Assembly: GCA_015680685.1 (NCBI GenBank)
Contig: MNCI01007832.1
Span: 82,660-146,659 of the forward strand
DNA from: Gnetum montanum
Taxonomy: Eukaryota > Streptophyta > Gnetopsida > Gnetales > Gnetaceae
Direction: 5' to 3'
Length of the DNA stretch: 64,000 bases
In this document: positions 49,355 to 60,411 of the stretch, piece by piece
Position numbering within the stretch: position 1 is the stretch's first letter
How the letters are laid out: every line of letters begins with the position of its first letter
Position numbers and translations under genes: made by a program
The notes under the pieces: model-generated
Databases searched by the model: none
The model's input: only the letters and a program-made list of their open reading frames with translations
What the model was told of the DNA's origin: nothing

Positions 49355-50310
49355 CTTGTTGACAACCTTGACAACCAATAATAATAGAATCTTCATAACC
49401 CATTTTTTCACAATTGGTGAACTATGAAATTTTGTAACATTGGTAACCTTTGGTAGCCTAGTTTGTTGATTATTTGGCCTTATGCACTATATTATAATAA
49501 CATGTTTTCTTCACCTTGTTTCTTGTTCTCTTGGAGTTGTGCTTGTAAGATGAAGTCCAAAGGCATCACAAAGGTGTAACTCATTACAATAGAAAGTCAC
49601 CACATGATCTCAATGTGCAAGATTTGGTGATTTTGTCCTACCATATTAAGAGTTCTTATATCACATCATTCCCATTACCACTCCTGAACCCAACCCTATA
49701 GAATGATTATAACCCTTCTTATCCTAAGAAACAATGTTAACCTATGTTTGATTCTCATCCATTATGGCCATGTGACATCCCTTCATTATGCTCCATCATC
49801 AAGTTCATCAAATGTAATGCATCTATTTTAATAGAAAAATTGAATCAAAACTAGCCTTAGTAATGAAACCTAATGAAGGTTTCACCTTGAAAAATGGTTA
49901 TGAAAATTGCCAAAAAGCTGAATGACCAATGAAGCCTCAAAAGAACAAATTAATGGCTCCAAACATCTAAATGGAAGGAGCCTAATGGCCTAAGAAACCT
50001 TAGAGTAAGGTGTTGATTCCTCAAATGCATTGCCAAGTAACCAACACTTTAAAAGACAAAGTGCCAAGACCAAGTGGATTAAACAAAGTGTCATTTTCAT
50101 GAATGTAACCATGATGTCAACATATGGAATCATGATGATATCCCTATAGCCAATGATAGCACTCACCATAACCTTATCCCATCATCAGAAGTACTCTCTA
50201 GCATGGTTCAACACTATTAAGTTAAGCATGGAGAGGAAATGTTGGTGATGGACATACAGTGGTGTTTTGTATTCTTTGTCGATGTCTCTCAGGTCAATCC
50301 TCCAAATATC
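49355..50310 (+). other. Element A 3' untranslated region
   Basis: About 950 bp with no gene seen; longer than the equivalent in B (~230 bp). Its last part carries the conserved box TTTTGTATTCTTTGTC...CTCTCAGGTCAAT at 50264-50298. Confidence 0.45.
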
Positions 50311-50326
50311 AACAAAGAGGAACCAA
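50311..50326 (+). promoter_or_regulatory. Polypurine tract of A
   Basis: AACAAAGAGGAACCAA directly before the TG start of the 3' LTR. Confidence 0.7.
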
Positions 50327-51792
50327 TGAAACACCACCAAGAAAATTCATGGTTCCAATTGTAACTTTCATTTTCTAACTTAAGGTAAATTTTTATTGTA
50401 AATGTAAGATTGGTAGTCCATGAGCTACAATCTTGCATACTTTTGCTTGTGTGAGACTAAAAATGCCTCAGAATCTATTATTACCTTACTTCCCAAGTGG
50501 AAAAAGGTACGTCATTTCAATATTTAGGCTTGGAAAGGCAAAAAATGCATTAGGGATTTCCAAATTTAGCATTTTCATGGGTTTTTATAGAGGTATAGCC
50601 TCAACTACGCTAGAACCATCTATCCCCAACATAGATGGTCTTGTGTTTTCATTTTCATTCTTAACCCAATGTAGTCACCAACAAGACCCCGCATAGATGC
50701 AGCGTTGGAATTATTGGAAATTTCCATTTTTCATTTTCAAAATAGTATCTAATGTAGTTATCCCAAGTCTTCAGCAGTTGCACCATGGCCAGCATAGACA
50801 TTAGTAGTTCTGGCAATTCTAATACTTTTGGCAATTCCAGTAGTTTTGACAATTCCTTTCATTCCAGTAGTTTCTAGCAACTTCAATGTAGTCCACCATG
50901 GATAGCATACTTGGGATGGTGTCACCATAGTCACAAAAGTCCTTTTACTATTTTTTGTAAATGGATGGATTTTGATGTCTATGGTGTATTCCAAACTTAT
51001 CATAAATGGCACCTATGCTGAGAATTGTAACTGTTACCACTTGCAAATAGACATCAATCTATCAATAATCATGAAAGTGATGGGTAGGTCCCAAAAATAG
51101 TAATTCCATGGCCTATATACATGCAACGTAAACACCTTATTCCAATTCCAACTCCTTTTGAGTAATAGCACTTGAAAGCATTTTGCAACCAACAGAGCCT
51201 TTTACAATCTTGCAACATCTTTGAGCAAAACTAGCATTTGTGCTTAGCATTGAAGACTCCCATGTGATACCATTGCATCAAAGAGGGAATACCATTTGTG
51301 ATCCCAGTTGTTGATTTTAGTGAAAACTAGTAGAGGGTTGCTAGAAATTGGAGTTGGAAAAAATTTGGATCATGGAGCCTGATTAAGAACATAGCCTACC
51401 AACTCCAACGAACTTCAAGCTCCTTCTCAAAAAAACTTCTTATGCACCTAGCACAAAATCTGTACTTTTTAAACTTGCTACTTTATTTTCCATTTCAATA
51501 AAATCATAGTTCATAGTTGTGCAAATCTGAGTTCACATTTTCATTTCTATGTCTATTATAATTCTAGATCTGCAATTCCATTTTCATTTGTGAGCTCATT
51601 TTCATTTATGTTTACATTTTCATCTTCATTTAAATTTTCATTTAGATTTTCCTTGAAACTTTTGTAAGTCCCTGGGTCCAAGATGCCTTGAATCCTATTT
51701 CTCAAAGGCCCTTGGGATTTAAGGCTAAAACTATTCCAATTCTTGGGACTTTTTAGTTTACATTTTACCAATCAGTTTTTCTAGGTCCAACA
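50327..51792 (+). mobile_element. Element A, 3' LTR
   Basis: The 1466-bp LTR starts TGAAACACCACCAAG and ends TCCAACA, followed by the target duplication CTAGG. TATA-like CCTATATAC is at 51112-51120 and AATAAA at 51497-51502. U3 carries ACTACGCTAG / TAATGTAG words. Confidence 0.9.
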
Positions 51793-51797
51793 CTAGG
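51793..51797. repeat. Right target-site duplication of element A (CTAGG)
   Basis: Exact copy of 10146-10150, immediately after the CA end of the 3' LTR. Confidence 0.85.
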
Positions 51798-52660
51798 TCA
51801 AGTGTACAAGTGGTTATAAGGGTATTTATCTCTTCTTGGATTAATAGAGTAGGCAATTTTCCATAGACTAGTTCATATAATGAATACCCTATAGGAAGTT
51901 TCTGAGTAGATCAATATGCCTATAGAGCATCAGTAAGCTTAGTGCTCCAATCATTCCTATATGTACTAATAGTTCTAGTTAATGTGTGTATAATCTCTCT
52001 ATTAGTTACTTTGGCTTCATCATTCTCTTGGGGGTGATAGGATCTAGTTAGTTTATGATTCATCCCAAGTAGTTGCATTACCTTCTCAAATGTAGCTCTA
52101 GTGAAATGAGTTCTATTATCTAAATATTAACATCCGTGACACTCCAAATTTATTCACCATGTGTTGTTGAAAGAATTTTGCAACTATTATGGCTATGCAA
52201 TCTTTACCTATAGTTTCTTCTACCCACTTGGTATAGTAATTAATAGTCACGATAATATGAAAATTTTTATTTGACATTGGTATGATGGATCTCATGAAAT
52301 TAATTTTACAAATATTAAATGGTTTCAATGGTTATATTAATTGTTGTAGCTCTTCATTTTTGGTTGTTAGTCCTCCATTCTTATGGCATCTTTCACAAGA
52401 TTATGTTAACCAATGTATGTTCCTAAATATGATAGGCCAAAAGTAACCTACCATCATTAATTTTAGTGTTGTTCTTCATCCTACATAATAACTACTACAT
52501 GGTCCTTCATGTGCATGTTGTAGAACTCTTTTCTGATTCTCCTCTAGAATACACCATTGTATTAAACCATTTGCACATATCTTATAAAGATTTCCTTTAA
52601 TCTCCATGTATCATTTTACTTTGTGAAGGAAATTTTCTTTTTTTATTTTTATCTCATTTA
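51798..52660 (-). pseudogene. pol: Element C integrase, N-terminal and core part
   Basis: On the minus strand the zinc finger (VLQHAHEGPCSSYYVG ... CERCHKNGG) lies near 52540-52390, followed by the core with INYYTKWVEE and FFQQHMVNKFGVSRMLI at 52116-52328, then LTDALXAY and LVYG near 51850-51930. It breaks off at the insertion site of A and continues at 10145. The first catalytic motif region is degraded and the frame holds stops. Confidence 0.75.
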
Positions 52661-52689
52661 GCAAGAATTTCNAACTTTACTATTAAATC

Positions 52690-53260
52690 TATAACCATTG
52701 CTATCTTAGGAAATAAATTTTCATCATGGAACTAGCTTAATAATGGTTCTTCACTCCTTTGAGAATCCCATATAAGTTTTGACAAGTGATCAACTACAAC
52801 ATTTTTAGTTCCTTTCTTGTCTTTCCTTATTATGTAAAATTCCTATAGTATAACAAGTCATCTTATCCCTCTTAGACTAATCACTATTGTATTCATTAAA
52901 ATTTTGATTGCATTGTGGTTTGTATGAACATAGATTGAATACTCGAGCACATAATCTTTGAATTTTGAAGTGCATATACCACATCCATAAGCTCCTTTTC
53001 TATAGTGGTATAGTTAAGTTGTACTTTGGTAATAGTTTTGCTAGTGTAGTGTCTATAATATGGTCACTTTTGATCATCTAGCTAGGTCAATATTACTCCT
53101 AATGCATAGTTTGAAGCATTAGTCATGATGAAGAAAGTCTTAGATTAATCTAGAACTTTGAGGATTGGTATCTTAATCAATTTCTATTTTAGGCTCTCAA
53201 ATATATTTTTACATTATTCGTACCACTAGAGTGATGCATCTTTCTTTGTTAGTTCAGCAA
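52690..53260 (-). pseudogene. Element C RNase H region
   Basis: The minus-strand words are YSIYVHTNHNAIKILM and NVVVDHLSKL, which match the TDH.ALK.L and ..VADHLSRL blocks of gypsy RT-RNase H. Frames shift often. The N at 52672 has no flanking repeat and looks like a plain ambiguous base. Confidence 0.6.
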
Positions 53261-53299
53261 GTAGCTCTGTAATCTTTAAAAAAAAATTAATAAATCTCC

Positions 53300-53560
53300 T
53301 ATAGTACCTTGTATAACCAAGGAATGATCAAACATCCTTGACTATGTATGGTCTTTAGGTAATGTTTTAGATGACTCTAATTTTATTTGGACTTACCTTT
53401 ATTCCTTTGTAGGATACCTTATGCCCTATAGTTGTGTCATCTTGGATCATCAAGTGGCTCTCTAAATAATTTGCATGGAATTTTGCATCTCTAAATAATT
53501 TTGGCTTTATCCTCCTTGAATATTTCCAAGGATAAGTCCCTGATTTCAAGCTTAGCATCC
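53300..53560 (-). pseudogene. Element C RT thumb; palm deleted
   Basis: KFHANYLESHLMIQD then GHKVSYKGIKVSPNKIRVI is the segment that follows YVDD in gypsy RTs (.LGH.VS..GI.V.P.K..AI). Immediately upstream on the minus strand comes the protease rather than the RT palm, so several hundred bases with the catalytic core are missing. Confidence 0.65.
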
Positions 53561-53599
53561 ATTGTGCTAAGCCATGCTATTTCCATGATTCTAGAAAAT

Positions 53600-53880
53600 T
53601 CACTTTTATTCTTTTTCAATGAATAACTAGAAAATCAATATGCTAAGACCAACCACTTATGATAGTTATCACATTTTTCACTTATCCTAACAACAATAGG
53701 TTGGTTAGCTAGCTCTAATTCAATGTTGCATTTCTTTAATGGAGGTACATTCCAAACCTTGTACATGTCTTAAGAAGTGAGATTCACTCTTGAACTAAAA
53801 TCTAGTAGAGCTTTACATGGCTTGGTCCTACTATTTGTAGATAGATTAAAGGACTCCCTAGATCTATTCTCTTCTTAAGA
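53600..53880 (-). pseudogene. Element C protease
   Basis: ALLDFSSRVNLTS, then MYKVWNVPPLKKCNIELELA and QPIVVRISEKC, correspond to the plant gypsy protease (A.VD.GSSVNL.S...Y......L..C.I.L..A...). The active-site D-S/T-G is altered to D-F-S. Confidence 0.6.
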
Positions 53881-54890
53881 ACTACTTCTACCTTTATCTA
53901 GTATATTATTATTTATGTAAGCATGATACTTATTATGTTCTTTTCTATTGAAATTGGAAGCATAGTACTATCTTGAGGACTTTTTACGGAAGAAGTAGGG
54001 GTAGATGTAGTTTCTTTGTTTCAAAAATTTTCTAGACTTTTCCTAAATAAGGGATACTTACTGAATCTTGGTTCACTTATATTGGTGATGCTCTCTTGTG
54101 TAGTAATTTCCTTGGTAGCACTTTTTTGTTATGTCTATGTTGATAGTTCCCCTTGCATGACCAACAATGGTACTGGTAGTAGAGGATTAGGAGCTTAATA
54201 GGATGGACTTGCTACTATTTAAGATATGTAAGGGTGTGAATCCATGCATGGGGTTGTAGGCCTATCATATTTTGCTAGAGAGTAGGGAGAAGAAGCATGG
54301 ACAGAAGTACTTTTGGGATATATAGGATGTTGTACATAGCATCCATAAGGATCCAATTATCAGTATGGATACTAATACCTTGTTGGTGACATTCTTCTAT
54401 GACTATGGTTACTTCCAATGCTACTGGTATTACTTCTATGATTGAGAATAAGCCTTACTTGAATAATACAAATGTTGATAGGGCTATTTAAAATTATTTT
54501 ATGAGCAAGTTAACTATCTATGCATCTAGTTTTTTGACAAACTTCGAATTTAGTAGGTATTTCTTGACTCTTGTTAGCAGGCCATGATAGGACAACATCC
54601 TTTAGGAAGTTCATACTAGCATACTTTACATCCAATGTCATCTTCAAAGCTTCAGTTCATAATTTCCTCAATTGTAGTAACTTTTCCTTTGTTTTTATAA
54701 TTCTCACATCCATTATCCGTTCTTCTTCCCATTCTTATTTCTATTGAAGACTTGTTCAGTTTTCTCTTCTATTATCTTTAGTGTTATAATAAATGTTTCA
54801 TCCACAAAGTCTCATATTTTTCTACCATTTTTGCAATATCATTTATTGATTTCTGAATAGGTAGAGTCATTCGTTGAATGACATCATCTA
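53881..54890 (-). other. Element C gag-protease spacer, decayed
   Basis: No clear domain could be read on either strand, although it lies between recognisable gag and protease of element C. A plus-strand frame at 54016-54198 has no family support. Confidence 0.35.
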
Positions 54891-55800
54891 AGGTTCCCTC
54901 TTATTGTGTTTCACATATCCTTACATCTCTTTTTCTAATGTCTAGTAATCTATTGTACTCTTCATCGTATTCCCTTTTATGTAGCTCTTCTTCTTCTTTC
55001 ACACCTAGTCTAGGAACCTTTGAATTTAATGAGTTGTTATCTTTAAAAATCTAGCTTGGGTATATACTCCAACAGTCTCTCTCATTTTGTTTGTTAACCC
55101 ACCAATAATGTGTCGTAGTTGTTCCCTTTGAGAAAATCCATGGCTTGGGCATCTATGTAATAGGGAATAGTATTTACCTATTAATACATTAAGGGATTTA
55201 TGTGTTCCTTGTTTCCATCCTTGGATCTTTTTTCTCAAGTTTGATACTATGGACAAAGTTTAGTAGTTATCATTTAAAAGTTCTAGTATGGTACTCCATC
55301 TTCTATTTTATTCTAGTTCTAAGAATCTATACTAGCTTTCTACTTCCGTAATGAGTATTTTTGGAAATAACTTTAATTTTTTCCAATCATTATTTGTATT
55401 TTGTAGGACACAGGAATCATGAAAGGTTTGAAGATGATATTGTGGATCCTCATTCAAAATTTGGAATATGATTTAAATCAAGTTTCTTGATGTGACTATT
55501 CCTTAGATGCCTGGTAGGTATGTATACTACTTCCTTGATATTAATCATATTGCAAGTGGCTAGAAGAAGTTCTTCATAATTTTCGGGTTCATAATCTTTG
55601 TTGTAGTAATGATCCCTTTAATGCTCATGATGTTCTCTTCTCTCATGCCTAATTTCTCTTTCTCTATCTTTTTCATCATCTTCCACATCCTTAGGATGGC
55701 TTCTTCTTCTATTAGCAAGTCTCTCATGATCCCTTCTTCTTTCCCTATCATGATTCCTTGTTTTTCATTTTCTCCTATTAGAGTTTGTTGCTAAGTGCAA
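54891..55800 (-). pseudogene. gag: Element C gag (pseudogene)
   Basis: Open on the minus strand from 55256 to 55026: LNVLIGKYYSLLHRCPSHGF followed by SQREQLRHIIGGL, which matches the gag core of Athila/Tat-type gypsy elements (..W..F..LL..CP.HG....Q....GL...). Upstream, 55560-55790 encodes a very charged R/E/K/D/H-rich segment (RERRRDHERLANRRRSH and similar). Stops break both. Confidence 0.6.
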
Positions 55801-56579
55801 TGAAAAGGATGGGGAAGTTAGAGAATAGTGTCAGCTAGTTCTTCTTTTATGACTCTAGGATGCATCCCTTCTAAATTTTTTGGAGGTTTTAGATTTCAAG
55901 TTCTCCTTAAGTCTAGAGTTTACCTCATCTCTTCCCAATATTTTTGCAAGAGTTGAATGTAACTTTATCTTCATAGGATCTCTAATACATTGATTGGTAT
56001 TAAAAGCTAGATGTATAAGTCAAGTGAGACTTTTCAAATTTATATGGCTCATCTTCTTTCTCATTAAGGATGATTTTTATGATACTTTCTTTCCTACTCA
56101 TATCTTGCTACCATAATAATGTTCCTTCTTGCTTGAGTTTTTGTTGGCTAATATGGCCTAGACATGTTCTTGGTAACTTGGTATCCTTCTTGTATGTGGT
56201 GAAGATTTGACCTCATAAGTTCTCCTTGAAGCATAGATGGTGCTGAACATTGTGGTGATAAGACAGTATTACCCTATAAGTCTTTCCATTTGAATTATTT
56301 GTCTTGGTAGAAAATAAATGTGGAATTAGGATAATAAGGAATGATATGAGATGATATTCTTGTTTGCATCAATGCACTCCAATCTTCTTTATTATAATCT
56401 TTGTCATTACTTTTGTTAAGATCAATAACATGTGGAGATTTTACCTTGGATATGGAAGCAATTTTAATGTGATTGATGCTTAAGTATGTGTGTATTTTCA
56501 AAATTTATTTTAAGTCTAAAAGATAGACTTGATGATGCTTGATACAACAAACTATATAAGATCAACTAACTAGCAAACA
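55801..56579 (-). other. Element C leader or gag N-terminal region
   Basis: Weak protein-like reading on the minus strand (basic and serine-rich), no recognisable domain. It runs up to the primer-binding site. Confidence 0.3.
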
Positions 56580-56606
56580 TTGACTCATTTCTAGTAATAG
56601 CGCTAA
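56580..56606 (-). promoter_or_regulatory. Primer-binding-site-like sequence of element C
   Basis: On the minus strand the LTR ends CCATTTATCA and is followed by TTAGCGCTATTACTAG. This is a few transitions from the TGGCGCYGTTGCCRG type primer-binding site common in plant gypsy elements. The tRNA assignment is not attempted. Confidence 0.5.
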
Positions 56607-57880
56607 TGATAAATGGTAGAGAATTCCAACACTCAACCAAACAAGTCACAAGTGTTCATGTGCAACCAAATCATAATCCGTGGATAGACAATGTATGTAT
56701 ACTAATGAGTTAATAAGAAGTTTGTGATTGTTATCTTCCTAGTTAGAGTTAGCAAAGTGAAAAATGTATGATTTAACTCTTAGTGAGGTATGTAATATTG
56801 TTGGCTATTAAATGTGCTAAGGGTAAATATAGTGAAAGTCAATGTGAATTCTATCTCTACGTATAATGAAAATGTAAAGCTATTTTAGCCTATAGCGATA
56901 AGTATATGTTCCTAGTTTTTTGTGCATGTTCTAGGCTATTGTAATTGTTTTTGGGATTACCAAGTAACTTTATTACTGAGTGAATCAAGCAAAGTCACTA
57001 CTGAGTTACTAAACAATTACAATTTACGTTTGAAACCAATTGTACTCATTTTGCCTTACTAATGAACATTGGAATAGTTAATGACTTAAGAAATGTAAAT
57101 AACTTAGTAAAAGTAAACAACATGGAAAAGTAAATCTATTTTATATAAAAATGTTGCAATGATGAAGAAAAATCTTGATCTTTATGTCATTCATGAATTG
57201 TATCTAAGAATAATCCACTCAAATAAAGATTCTATACAATTGTGATTCACAACACTATGGGCATTCACAACTAACTCTATCTTCAAGAAAATAAATTGCA
57301 AGAATTTTACTAAGTGTTGGGTAAAAAGTTATTTTTAATGTGATGGTAGACTCACATTATATAGGTGTGACCATGGCCCACTACATCACATCCATGACAA
57401 CATATGTTGAGCTATGATATCATATTCATAGTCCTAAACATAAAGTGTTTCATTATTTATCTTGATAGAACCAATTCCACCACATTTTTCATATTTTAAA
57501 AACCTTGAGGATAGTATTAACTACTAGTTTAGCTATATATCTATATATATATCTATTATTTAGATAAAAGAATTAATTTTTTTTCAAATTAATGAAATCC
57601 TAGAGTTGATTTAACAAGAATTGATTTTCATGTTGAAAAAAAATCAAAATTGGTGTGTTCTTTCATAATAATTCTAGTAAAAAAGTTAGTCTTTTAGCCC
57701 AAGTTATAATGAAAATTATTTATTTTTTGTGATACAATCTAGCTAATACATACATAATAGGATCATTACCTATAGATTGAATGCTCATCCACCAAGGTGA
57801 GGTCTTGGAAAGGTAATGGATTAGTGAAAGCTAAACTTCTTTCAAGTGGCTATGTTGAAGTTTGAACCCAGGGTGTTACA
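56607..57880 (-). mobile_element. Element C, right LTR (5' LTR, minus strand)
   Basis: The inner end TGATAAATGGTAGAG (plus-strand sense) is fixed by the match to the left fragment 6068-6216 and by the primer-binding-like site. The outer end is placed at GGGTGTTACA (57871-57880), giving a minus-strand start TGTAACACCC, a common LTR start; this end is provisional because no second full copy exists and no target duplication was found. A minus-strand TATA-like CCTATATAA lies at 57357-57365. Confidence 0.5.
57357..57365 (-). promoter_or_regulatory. TATA-like box in element C LTR
   Basis: CCTATATAA on the minus strand, about 520 bp inside the proposed LTR start. Confidence 0.4.
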
Positions 57881-58900
57881 AATTTAAAAGCAAACACTTC
57901 ACCATCACTTCAAGTGTTGGTTCCTTCTAAACAGTACATACATACACATACTAAGTCCATACAAATAATGATATCTTGGGGTGTACTTATGTTTTAATTA
58001 TTTCAAATTTCAATGGGCAAATGGTTGAGCATTTAAGAGTTGTTATCATATACTCTAGGAGGTTAGGAGGTAAGGGAGGGAGGGGGCAATTGGTTTCAAG
58101 CATAGTCTTTTAGTAGCATGATAGCTCCTAGAAGTAGCCTCTTCACTAAAAATAGGTATTTGGTTAGACCTACTTCTAGCATCAAAGTCACAACATAGAT
58201 AAATTTTTACTCTCCAAACAAAACTAGCAATATCCATTATATGAGAAAATTTTATAATTAATCTTTTCATTTAGAGAGAATAGCTTCTTAAGATGTAAAG
58301 TAATAAAATTAAAGAATAAAAATATTTATACTTTTAATCAAACATAGTAACTATATTCATATACCTTTTTTATTTGAACATGTAAACAAAGAGAATCTAA
58401 AATCAAAACAAAACAAAACTTGCAAAAATGTCAACTTGGAGGCTCAGCGGGCAGATGGCATTCCGATCATCGCAGTCTTGTAAGACTAGGACGCCTATAA
58501 TTATTACTCAAATAAGCCTAGTATCATTACCAAACGTTAAAACGTTAAAGAGAAAATCAACAAATTTGGAACAAAAGTTTTTGTGCTAACATGATAAGGG
58601 ATGTACGTCAAATTCTATCCAATACGAGGAAGCCTGGTAGAGCACGGACTTACCAGCAGGATAAATGAGAAAATATAGGAAGATAAGGATCTTTGTCCCT
58701 ACAGTGAAGCAGATTTACCTCCGCGAAATTTTTATGAGGACGTGGGCCAAGAAATTAACAGCAATGATTTACTTCCGTGGATCTCGTTGAACCATGTAAT
58801 ACCTATGCGATGCGATGCAAGTGTCTCCATGTGATAAACCTTTGCTGATGCAAGAAAAAGTGTCTCTTGGGCTAGCTGATGCTCCTTAGACTGACTTTGG
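57881..58900. other. No gene seen; transition from repeats to gene flank
   Basis: Left half is AT-rich and unassigned. From about 58430 the sequence becomes richer in G+C and CpG (for example GCGATGCGATGC near 58807), unlike the retroelements. Short open frames on both strands show no family support. Confidence 0.4.
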
Positions 58901-58959
58901 GCCTCCTTTGTCAAGAGTTGTGGGCGTGCCAGAGTTACCAAGGCAAGCTTTACAGCTAG

Positions 58960-59100
58960 AAACCATTACAGGACAAGGCACGGACGCACGCGAGTTACCA
59001 AAAAGCAGGCGCAGGCGGCTGCCACATGCTTTACCAAAAAGCAGGCGGGCGGCTGCCATGCTACTTATAGGCTCCCCTCCCCTCCCCTCCCCTTACAAAG
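58960..59100 (+). promoter_or_regulatory. CpG-bearing promoter region of the AP2-like gene
   Basis: A tandem 36-bp repeat (TTACCAAAAAGCAGGCG at 58995 and 59031) is followed by TACTTATAGG at 59062-59071, a TATA-like box, and a run of CCCCT units. CpG is frequent (CACGGACGCACGCGAG), in contrast to the CpG-poor transposons. The order and distance to the coding start at 59352 fit a promoter plus a ~250-nt leader. Confidence 0.5.
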
Positions 59101-59230
59101 GCAAGTGAGAGGACTTTGGGCATTAGGCTCCCTTGCCGTTCTTACTCTGCTCATCTTGAGCATTTTCTTTCTTTCTTTCCTCTCGTCGGTGCTGCTGCTC
59201 TGCCTGAGGCCACGACATTGTCTTCTCTCT

Positions 59231-59330
59231 TTCCAGGGCTGCTGCTTTGATCTTCTTTTGGTCCGCTCTCTCTCTCTCACTTCCAGGGCTGCTGCTTTGA
59301 TCTTCTCTTGGTCCTCTCTCTCGAATTTGC
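59231..59330 (+). repeat. 50-bp tandem duplication in the gene's 5' leader
   Basis: TTCCAGGGCTGCTGCTTTG starts at 59231 and again at 59281, with the same downstream ATCTTC...TTGGTC and CT-rich tail, giving a period of exactly 50 bp and very few differences. CT runs of this kind are common in plant 5' untranslated regions. Confidence 0.85.
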
Positions 59331-59351
59331 AAGATCTTGCTAAATTAAGAA

Positions 59352-60411
59352 ATGGTGGAAGATAGAAAGATAAGAGATGCAGCTTTTGTCCTGACAAGAA
59401 TGAACGGTTTCCCCTGCGGAGTATATCCTCATACAAAAACCGGAGGATTTGAAGTAAAGGTTAGGTATGTCTGGATTTTAATTCCAGGTGCATTTTCTGA
59501 GATTATCTTGTTTCTGGTATGAAAGTCATTATTATCTACTTATGTGATTGCAGGGATAACAGGAATTCATCCTCCCAGAGAAAATATATATTCTTTGGTA
59601 AGTAATTGTAATTCATATTGAGTTTCATGTTTTCCGCCTGCTTTTACTCCCGGGAAGATGAATTTGTGGTAGGGTACCACTGGTGTGAAGAAGCTGTCGC
59701 TAGGATTGCGGACAAAGCTATCCTTGTCATGAATGACTGGACGGGTGAAAATCCAGATCCCTCCACTATGAAGCTGAACTAGCTGAACTATGAAGCTGAA
59801 CTAGCTGAACTATCGCTTAACTGATTATGATCTCAGTTACATAGCTCAGGTTTGACTGCAAAAATGGCTTCTTTTTAAGCATTACGCTATGCATCTCTAT
59901 TATAAGTTTTGATAACCGTCAATGCTATAACCGTCAATGCTTTAGTGTTTGTTAACTGGGCGAAAGTTCCAAAGGCATTCGCTTCTCTGGAAAATAATCA
60001 AAATTTTACTCTACCCATTAAAATACCATGCAGAAAAGAGACGTAAACGAGCGGCAATTTAATACCCTTAATTGAATTCCCAACACATATGCAAGAATCA
60101 CAGGGCGGCAAATGCTGTGTGTTCATGTGTAAAAACTAAAAACTGATCCTGACTTCGAACGGTTTGTTTTACAGATCAAGGCCCTGCAAAAAGATGAAAT
60201 GATCTGCAAACTAAGAACTGAGGCCGGAGATTCCAGAGGTTGTGCACAGGTGAGATTTATATTCATTGATCTTGTACATATAATTTTAAGTATGTCCAGG
60301 GTTTCTTCATCTATTGTATGTTTGTACTGTTTGTTGTGGTTCCAGGGTTTGGTTCCCCATGCTAGGGATGATCTTGAGTACGCCATAAGACGCAGGCAAC
60401 TAGAGATGTAG
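59352..60411 (+). pseudogene. Divergent AP2-domain gene, five exons, frame broken in exon 3
   Basis: Exons 59352-59464 (donor TTAG|GTATGT), 59554-59597 (acceptor TTGCAG, donor G|GTAAGT), 59673-59849 (acceptor GTAG, donor CTCAG|GTTTGA), 60175-60249 (acceptor TTACAG, donor ACAG|GTGAGA), 60346-60411 (acceptor TCCAG, stop TAG). All junctions keep phase. Residues ~25-70 fit the AP2 DNA-binding fold: CGVYP, GGFEVKVRDN, YIFFG (usual YLG), then EEAVARIADKA (usual EEAARAYDKA). The second intron falls right after the YLG equivalent, where AP2-subfamily genes have introns. The following LTDYDLSYIAQIKAL, KDEMICKLR and SRG match the linker after the first AP2 repeat. As it stands translation stops at 59780-59782 after 88 residues, because of a tandem expansion in exon 3; without 31 extra bases the five exons would be in one frame of 147 residues. 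The usual YRG and W residues are missing, so DNA binding is uncertain. It could be a truncated live gene or a recent pseudogene. Confidence 0.6.
59768..59813 (+). repeat. 22-bp tandem duplication with internal 9-bp duplication in exon 3
   Basis: CTGAAC occurs at 59774, 59783, 59796 and 59805, steps of 9, 13 and 9. The expansion adds 31 bases (not divisible by three) relative to a single pass from ATGAAG through CTGAACTATCGC, and it creates the in-frame TAG at 59780-59782. Confidence 0.85.

Noticed and set aside
59065-59436. 123-codon minus-strand frame opposite the AP2-like gene leader
   Set aside because: It is the complement of a CT-rich, duplicated 5' leader, giving R/E/K-rich low-complexity protein; the plus-strand exons have splice sites and domain similarity.
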